Position numbers and translations under genes: made by a program. The notes beneath the pieces are model-generated. The model was not told the DNA's origin. It saw only the letters and a program-made list of their open reading frames with translations, and made no database searches. 64,000 bases of DNA from Hyaloraphidium curvatum. Its lineage: Eukaryota > Monoblepharomycota > Hyaloraphidiomycetes > Hyaloraphidiales > Hyaloraphidiaceae. Positions 56,784 through 64,000 of the stretch are shown here, piece after piece. Numbering within the stretch: the stretch's first letter is position 1; each line of letters starts with the position of its first letter. The stretch covers positions 310,001 to 374,000 of the forward strand of contig JAIVFI010000015.1 of NCBI GenBank assembly GCA_025558095.1. The letters run 5' to 3'.

Positions 56784-58700
56784 ATGGCGCCCGCTTCGGC
56801 GTCGCTACGGGGCCCGCCCGGCGGCCAGGCGGGCAGCGGATCCGTCCAGCGCGCGTCTAATGAGCCAGGAAAGGCAACGGTGGGGGCATCACGGGCTGCC
56901 GCACCGGAGATCTACGGGGCGGCGGGGTCGTCGCACGAGCGAGGCAGAGAAGCTGACCCTTCTCCATCCTTTGCCATCCGACAGAGCAAGCCAACCACCA
57001 TCAAGGCGACGGTGCTCGGAGGCACCGATGACGAGCAGCTGATCGGGTTCAGGTCGAACAACGAGGACAAGGTGGGTTTCACCCCCGAGCACCGCGGCTC
57101 CGGCGGTCAACTCGCTAACGCCCGCATCAGGTCGCGCGGGTGTTCAAGATGGAATCAGTCGCAGGGAAGAGGGCGCCGGCGCCGAGCCGCAAGGCGGTGC
57201 GTGGCACCGGAACGTCGGCGACGCTGGCGCAGATCCAACCTGCTGCCCCTTCCTCCGCCAGGTGTGGGTTGGACAAACTGAAGATGGATCATCACAAGGA
57301 CTCGTTGGGAGTCTCGGACCCCACCACGGCCAGTTCGTCGTCACCCACCAATCGACGTGCACCTCGGGCAGCCCTGGGGCGCGCTCCGCGTCTCGTGACT
57401 GCAGCACTGCTCCGCCTGACCGCCTTGAGCATCATCCCGACTTCGCACGCATGAAGAAGCTCGGGTCCGCGGTGCACGACTCGGTGTCAGGACTCGAGGG
57501 AGGCCGGCGGATCAAGAAGGAACTACGGGCCGTGTTTGCTTCGGCAGAGAAGCAAATGGAGGAGCAAGCGAGAGGTACCGCACCGCCGCGCGATGGCTCT
57601 TCGACGCGGCTCATCATCTCCACAGGGGGGGACAACGGCTTGCGGATACTCGATGCCCTGAAGCGAGGTGTCGCGCGCTGCCGCCGCAAGGCCGACGAGC
57701 TGCTCTCGGACCCGGTTGGTTGCGCTCTACGCAAAGCTCAAGACGAAGCTGCCTTCTGGGAGGGCTGGGCCGGGTACCTGCTGGAAAAGGCGGTCATGGC
57801 GCAGAGCGAGGCCAACGTGAAGAGGTGGTCGTATGAGCGGGCACGGGTACGTCCCCTTCGACATTGCAGCCTCGGGCGTGGTTCTCAATCCGGCGTGCAT
57901 CCGCATATCTAGGCATACGCGATCCGGACTTCGGCCCGCGTCGAGGAGGAGAAGGCGGACGCAATCAAGGGGGCCGAAGCCGAAGCAGCCTCCGCCGACG
58001 AAGAGACCCGAGAAAGGATCCGGGTCATCCTCGAGCGGTGCCTGGATGAGAAATCCTGGACGGAGGAGCACGAGTGGCGGAAGGCCCGTGCAGCCGAGGA
58101 GAAGTCGCGCGCAGCGACGGCCGCCGCGGGCACGGCAAGGCGGCAGGCCGACGTCGCGGCCGCCAAGGCCGCCAAGGCTAGGGCAGCAGCTGCCCGGGCG
58201 CAAGCGGCGCTGGACGGCCCGGAGGACGTGGACGGCGCGGTGGCAGCGGTGGACGCGGAGGTGGCCCGGCTGGCGGCTCGGGAGGAAGCCCGGATCGAAG
58301 CACGGGCCCGTGCCGCCGCGGCGCTGAAAAAAGCCAACGAAAAAGCTCGGCGGAAGCGGGCCGCTGCGTCAGGGGAGGACGCCGAGGAGCAAGCCAAGGC
58401 CGACGCCGCCGCGGACTACCTGGCTCGGATGCCGGCAACGCCGTCGCCGGCAGTGCGGCCACTCAGCCTGGTCACCCTGCTGGACTTCCACGAACGCCGC
58501 AAGTGGATCATCTCGGCCACGCGCTTTCGGCTGGTTCGCCTGGACTGGCGGGTGTACCACTACGCCAGGCCGCCCGCGGTCGTCGGACCCGAGCTCCTGG
58601 TCCCCGCCCTGGTGGCAAAAGCGGCGCGGGACCTTGGAAACGAGCGCGGAGGATACCCCACCCGTGAGCGCCGCTGCACTGTGTTTGGCTCGCAAAGTTC
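56784..58700 (+). CDS. Large unknown gene, N-terminal and coiled-coil part
   Basis: ATG 56784 opens an exon ending at 57071 (..IGFRSNNEDK), followed by a 59-nt intron (57072-57130; GTGGGT...CATCAG) to VARVFKMESVAGKRAPAPSR. A region 57310-57845 reads MKKLGSAVHDSVSGLEGGRR, ELRAVFASAEKQMEEQARG and LEKAVMAQSEANVKRWSYER. After an intron ending CTAG at 57916 comes a long Ala/Glu/Arg/Lys heptad-rich stretch (to about 58440), clearly a coiled coil. It is followed by a folded-looking block VTLLDFHERRKWIISATRFR, LVRLDWRVYHYARPPAVVGP. The splice between 57230 and 57330 is unresolved; ATG 57451 is an alternative start. No family recognised. It probably continues into the next entry as one gene. Confidence 0.5.
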
Positions 58701-61700
58701 TGACGCAGCGCTTCCAGCCGACGAGGTCAAGCATTTCGTCGCCGCCAGCGGACAGCCCCTGCCACGACGCCATTTGTCCAGCGGACAGCCGAGATGGTTC
58801 CAGGGACGACCACTTCCCCCGCTTCCTCAAGTCCGGCTCTCCGAGATCGCGACTGGTGGGCGTTCCCGATGCTCCAGGTATTGCCAGATCTCACGGCGAC
58901 GCTTCCTCCGCAGTGATCGAGTGCATCGTGTTTGCACACGGGAGCCACTATGCCATCCCAGACCCGCACTTCAAACCCTCTACGCACCACAAGTCCCGTA
59001 CCCGGTTCCTGCCTCACCTCCCCCCCGGCACCCTCAAGGAGCTGGCAGCGCTGCTGCGGCAGCCCGCGGACCAACCGATCCCGTCGGGGATCCACGGCTT
59101 CGGCACGGACTCCGCGCGTCCCGACAAGTGCATCACGATTTCCTTCGGCCCAAGCGACACCTGCCGGATTACGCTCCCCTCCGCTGCCACCTACCTCGAC
59201 GTGCAGGTGAGAATCGCGAGGTGCCACCGAGCCGGACATTCCGCTGACCAGCGCTTTTGCAGCGGACCCTGGTCGAATTCGGCGTCGAGGACTTCCGGCT
59301 AGAGACCTCGGCTGGCCGCGTCGTGTGCCCAGACGACGCGCCTCCCGACGGCGCGTTGCTCCATGTCCGCATCCGCGGGCGCGGCGGGGCACCGAAGGCG
59401 GCCAGCGGATCGCAGGATGCTCCCGCCGCACGATCAGTGAGCGTCGTTCTGTTTGCTTGTCCTCCCGCAGCACGTGACAGTTTCGTTCGGCCCAGCAGGC
59501 ACAACCGGCCGTCCAACCGCTCCCCGACCTCCCTCCCCGGCCGACGATCCCTCCGACCACGGGCCTCGGAGACGCCGCCCAGGACGTGGCCTCCATCGAC
59601 GCGCTGCTCACTCGGCCTCCCACGGGTTTGGCCAGATCGGTGTTCGTCCCTCCGGGCAAAACCCAAGCCCACGAGGTGGCAGTCGGGATTGTGCGGCTCT
59701 TCGGCTCGTACACGGCCTTCTACCGATTTCTCACGGCGCATCCTGCGGGACCACGAGCTACGAAACGTATCAAGGAATCGTTGATCCGCCACAAGCTCGT
59801 CACCGCCCAGCGATTCTCCTTCGCGTCGGGCAACCTTGGTCCGCATTTCGACGCGCCGGACGAGTCCCTGTTCTCACTCCGTGTTCGGGCGGTGGGCTAC
59901 AAGCTGGTATCCCAGACAATCCGTACCCTAACAGCGGCGACCGCACTCCACAGAATCCGGTTTCCGCGGTGTTTACGGAGGCGCCCGATCGCCACACAGT
60001 CGCTGCGTCAGGCGACCGTTGGTGGACCAACATCACCGGCCAGACGCAGGTCGTTGCCCCGGCGTTCAGGCGGACCACGGACATTCCACAAGCGCTAATG
60101 GAGGACGACGTCGGGGATGTCAGCATTATCCGAGCCATGGTTGCCCCTCATGCGGTCCCGGGTGCCGCCCAAAGGCTTGCCCTGGGCTTCATCGCGACTT
60201 TTGGTTCCTACGTGTCGGCCTTTCATGCGTACCGCCACGTCCGCACCATTTCAACAAGATCTCCTTTGACAGCCATGTTGAAGCTAGTCGACTACGTCAA
60301 GCGCAACGGTTTCTTGGACAACACCGACGTGACGGGGAGGGCAGCGCCCCTGTACCGCTGCCTTGCCCAGCCTCAGAACCAAGAGAATTCTCGCCTTAGC
60401 TTGGCGTTCGATTCCGTAAGGGAAAAGTGTCGTGCTCGGATCCCCATCTCACGACAACGTCTACAGAGCCCTCCACCCGGACAGATGCCGCTTGCGCTGA
60501 CCTCGGCCACGGCACCGGCTCCTGTGCCTGCCCCAGTCCCGGAACAAGCCTCGTTTGCTGCGGAATCTATTCCCCCTCCGCTGGCGCTCGAAACTTTCCT
60601 GTTCCGTACCATCACCATTCTCCACAAGAAGGTCGAAGAGGCCGCGGCGGGGCGAGCCGCTGCAGCATTAGCGAGGCATTACGGATCGGCTTCCGCGCCC
60701 GAGGGAGCTGCTGTGGAGGAGCACATGCTCAGGACCGGCTGGGAAGCGCTCACTTCCGACTACTCTCGGCTCTATGCCCAATGGATGATCGACCAATCAA
60801 AGACGCACCCACTTTACTACCTCATCAACCCTCTGCGGACCGCCGGAGCGTTCGAGACTACGGATTTCGACCGGTCGTCCGACTCGCTTTCAATGGTCTT
60901 CGTCAACGGCGAAACGGACTTGGCGACGTTCCTTCGCTGCGTGAGTACCTCGCGACCTCTGCCTCACAACACCCCGCTGACCTCACAACACCCCGCTGAA
61001 CGGTGCCTCGCTCCAGTTCCACCGATTCGACGACGCCAAGCTCGCCGTCGGATACCCTGCCTTTGGGCGCACGCCCGACCTCGACAACCCGCCGTCGGGC
61101 CACCTGCCCGCTCCGCGGGCAAAGATCGACTCCAATCGGGCGGCTGCCGTCGCCGACAGCGGCGCCGTCCATCTACCGCCGACACCCGGATCGTATTCGA
61201 CGACATCCGTCAGGCCGGCCCCGCCGCGCGACTCAGAGGTGCGCGATCAAACCTGCCGGCAGGATCCGCAACTCAACCCCGCACAGCAGAGACGCCTTCC
61301 CTCGGCAAAGCATACTCGCTTGCTGGACGAGCGGCTTCGACAAGCGGACGCACACATGGCAACCGGATCCACACCCCTCAAGGCCCAATCACCCGTTCAC
61401 CCGAAGCCCACGCCGAGCGCGGCATCCCCGGCCGCGAAGCGAGTCGCCATTGAAGGCGAACAGCAACCGGCAGCCGCGACTCCTCAGCGCCGCGTGGCCA
61501 TGGAGGTGGACCGTGGTGGATCCGCCGCTACTGCTCGCAAGTTCAACTACGTGAGGATCGCCATCTCCTTTGCCCGCGCACGTCAGCTGACGTCGATCAT
61601 CTCTACCAGCCCCTTGGCGGCCACGTTCCCGGCCTGTCTCGCGACGAATCCGTACGGAGGACCCTGCAGGAGCTCCCCGCGGAGAAGCTCGTGAGATCTT

Positions 61701-62457
61701 TCTACATGTTCGTCAAGGGCCTCACGACCATGGGCCCAGAGCCGCCGGCCGGAGAAGCCGCCCCGGTAGCAAAAGACAAGCACGGGCACGAACGGCCCCA
61801 CCAACGCCCCGGACTGTTTGAAGCTCGCTCCCCGCCTGCCCCCCGGATCTGGACGCTGCTTTCCAAAGGAGCATGGAGGGAGGGCGCGGGTGGTCTCGCG
61901 CGGCCGTTCGAGGCCGGCAAGCAGCTCCTCATCTCGCAGGTGCGCGTGGACAAGCTCAACGAAGTAGTCAGCACGCTGCCCAAGGACGGTGACGAGCGCC
62001 GGCGTGCGTGGTGCTACATCTGGAACCTCCGCTGGACGGGCCAAATGCTGTACTTTACGGCGAGTTGGCGGCCGGCAGAAGAAACCCACCGCCTTTCTGA
62101 CACGTTGCTGACCGACAGCACGATTTCAACCCCACGGAGCACCTACCCTACCGCATCCCGCCGGGCGCCGCCATTGACCAGCTGCCGACGGAGCAGGCGA
62201 TCTCGCTCAGGCAGATCAAGGAGCCGATCACGCCGAGGGTGGGAGGCCAAAGCACAACTGCAAGACGGCGCCAGATCTTTCGCCCATACGGATGGCGAGA
62301 CTTCGACACCCTGCGCGATCTGCTCGTGACCGTTAAGGCTGTCGCCGATAACGACAAAGAGCGATTGGCCGTTGATCAGCTCACCCACCTGATCGTGGCC
62401 GTTGGGACCAATATTGACGCGTTCGTAGGGACGGCTGGTGTTGTGTGCCCTCACTGA
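58700..62457 (+). CDS. Large unknown gene, central part with duplicated module
   Basis: Successive exons join in phase: ..AATYLDVQ | RTLVEFGVEDFRLETSAGRV.. (intron 59206-59262), then FRSAQQAQPAVQPLPDLP.., then SVFVPPGKTQAHEVAVGIVR and LFGSYTAFYRFLTAHPAG, then PVSAVFTEAPDRHTVAASGD. A second copy of the same module follows (AVPGAAQRLALGFIATFGSY, AFHAYRHVRT, LKLVDYVKRNGFLD). Next come a Pro/Ala linker, HHH-like helices (ETFLFRTITILHKKVEEAAA), WMIDQSKTHPLYYLINPL, FHRFDDAKLAVGYPAFGRTP, a basic linker, PLGGHVPGLSRDESVRRTLQ, WTLLSKGAWREGAGGLARPF, WCYIWNLRWTGQMLYFTASW, and FRPYGWRDFDTLRDLLVTVK. Introns carry CTGAC-type branch sites (for example the 59-nt intron after ARKFNY near 61550). No known fold or enzyme motif is recognised. 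The exons are too consistent to be chance. Confidence 0.5.
60962..60999 (+). repeat. 19-bp perfect tandem duplication inside an intron
   Basis: cctcacaacaccccgctga is repeated head to tail (60962-60980, 60981-60999) within the intron that starts GTGAGT near 60941 and ends at 61015. Each copy carries CTCAC and GCTGA strings that could act as a branch site. Confidence 0.9.
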
Positions 62458-64000
62458 CTTGCCCTCCTTTGCCAGCCCCAACTCGGCCTCCTTCCTCCTC
62501 AAGAAGCCCAGAACATGCTTCGTGAGGTGTCTCCAGGACTACTCCGTGCCGCGGCAGGTCATGGTGCCCATCCTTTATCTGGTCGAGAAGGCTGGAATCC
62601 ACATGGGCGTGGAGTTTGGCGGGCAAGTCGAGGTGACACACGAGTGCCAGTACGTCGGCCGCGTGCTCTCGGCGAACGGTTCTGACACACCGGCCCAATA
62701 GCCTTTGCGACGATCCGCTATCAACCGAAACTGCCAAAAATGCTCGTCTCGCGGTTCCCCTCACCGCCGACCAGGCGCTTGATCTCCACCACGCACGCAA
62801 CCACTTTTGGGTTGTTGCGGATGGCGAGGTGGCCCGGAAGGTCAAGGCGGCCGCCTCGGACCTCGTGCTGTGGTCAAGCGAGAACGTCGGACCCTGGCGG
62901 GGCGCGCTTCGGGCTCGGAACATTGACGTGCCCACGGGCGATGGCGCGGCAATCCTGGGCTTTCGGAATATGAGCAGTTTGATGCTCGCCCCACTGCGCG
63001 CTGGGTACGACGTGGACTGGCTCCGGAGCGGCACGTGGTGGGTTTCGGCTCGAACGGCGCATGGTCGATGGATGATTCTCAACAGGAAGGCGCCCGACAG
63101 GCAAGTTCTCGGGGAACGCATCGTCACCTCGTTCGCCAGCAAGAGGGCACTTTCCCACGATGCCCGCCTTTTCCCCGCACTGCACGATACGGAGGCATGG
63201 CTCAAGGTTCGCCAAATCGCGCAAAGCTTCGGTGAGGCCGTCTCCACCGCGCACATTGCCGACCGCCTCACCAGGCACCTCAGACGGATGGTTCAAGGAC
63301 TCTGACAAGATCACGTTCGCCGCGGCCCTCGACACGACCCCCCTCCTGCCCATCACCGACATCCCTCGCCGACCGACCAGCGCCGGCGCAGGCAACATTG
63401 CAGCCACCCTGGGGCAACCTTCTTCGGCGGGATCGACGGAGCCTACCAAGGAGCACGTGGTCGTGGAATCTTCCCCGGGCCCGGCCACCGCGAGCCCCGG
63501 TCCTGCGGCGCGCAGCCGAGTAGCGGCGACCCCGGATCCCGCAAGCCCAACCCTGTCGGGTTCACCGAGCGCCCAGGAGTGCTGGACTGAGGACGGCGCC
63601 TGCGCCGCCTGCGGAGTCTCGAAGGTGCTGGTCGGCAAGACAAGGCATCGCAGCTTCTGCACCGAAAAGGTGCGGCGCTTCGTCTCCGCCACGATGCGCG
63701 CGGGAAGGCCGAGCAGCGACTACGAGGCGAAGGTCAGGTCAGCTCTTTCATGTCAGTTGCTTTACTCACGCTGCGTTTACTCCAGATCTCTACCACGGCC
63801 CACGGCAGGCCGGTGCAGTCGGCTGTTTTGGACCACCTGCGGCACATCCTAGTCCGCGAGTTCGAGGCCGAGGCACACACCGAGAAGCTCCGCAAGGAGC
63901 TGGGCCTCGCTATGGGAATGTTTCAAAGGCACTGGGTCGGGGAGCGCAGCTACGTCCTGGACACGGCCACCGTGTCCAGAATGGCCACCATGGGTACGAG
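62458..64000 (+). CDS. Large unknown gene, C-terminal part, cut by window end
   Basis: Protein-like frames continue: SFLLKKPRTCFVRCLQDYSV, PRQVMVPILYLVEKAGIHMG, then (from about 62740) ALDLHHARNHFWVVADGEVA, RKVKAAASDLVLWSSENVGP, FRNMSSLMLAPLRAGYDVDW, GTWWVSARTAHGRWMILNRK and LKVRQIAQSFGEAVSTAHIA. A Ser/Pro/Thr-rich linker follows (63340-63570), then a Cys/His cluster CAACGVSKVLVGKTRHRSFC that could bind one zinc, a basic stretch, an intron with donor near 63733 and acceptor near 63786, and a helical exon (LRKELGLAMGMFQRHWVGER) still open at 64000. Whether this is the same gene as the preceding entries or a second one is not settled. No family recognised; a DNA- or RNA-binding role is only a guess from the Cys/His cluster. 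Confidence 0.45.

Overview
The window is nuclear DNA from a GC-rich, intron-dense eukaryote, most likely a fungus. Evidence for a fungus: Yak1-type DYRK kinase, Pbn1-type PIG-X, Rrp6, Chd1 with a DUF4208 tail, and introns mostly 48-90 nt long. The WASP homologue keeps a CRIB/GTPase-binding segment, which the Las17 proteins of ascomycetes and basidiomycetes lack, so an early-diverging (chytrid-grade) fungus is my best guess (inference, moderate confidence).

Positions 1-48.9 kb are a compact housekeeping region. In order: mitochondrial GatA; a DUF4112 membrane protein; archaemetzincin-like protein 1; RNase H2 catalytic subunit; Pbn1/PIG-X; archaemetzincin-like protein 2; Dbf4; a PH-like unknown; a PPR-like protein; Rvb1; eIF3m; WASP; Prp18; NSRP1; Bud31; Msh2; Rrp6; alpha-SNAP; Chd1; Yak1; Ubl5/Hub1; CCT-beta; and a cytochrome-b5-like MAPR protein. 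Many neighbours are head-to-head pairs with only about 90-400 bp between start codons. Themes are genome maintenance (RNase H2A, Msh2, Dbf4, Rvb1, Chd1) and splicing (Prp18, NSRP1, Bud31, Ubl5), but there is no sign of operon-like co-function beyond shared promoters.

Positions 49.1-64.0 kb look different. They begin with a DDE transposase gene whose reading frame can be spliced in phase onto four downstream exons of unknown function. A gene-poor stretch (51.5-56.8 kb) follows with a 20-bp minisatellite in two blocks. The last 7 kb hold one or more large multi-exon genes of unknown function, with a coiled-coil segment, an internally duplicated module and a Cys/His cluster, running off the window end. 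This is the part most likely to be lineage-specific or mobile.

Exon boundaries were inferred by eye from GT/AG (and three GC/AG) sites, reading phase and family alignment from memory. Where exons are unresolved the entry says so.
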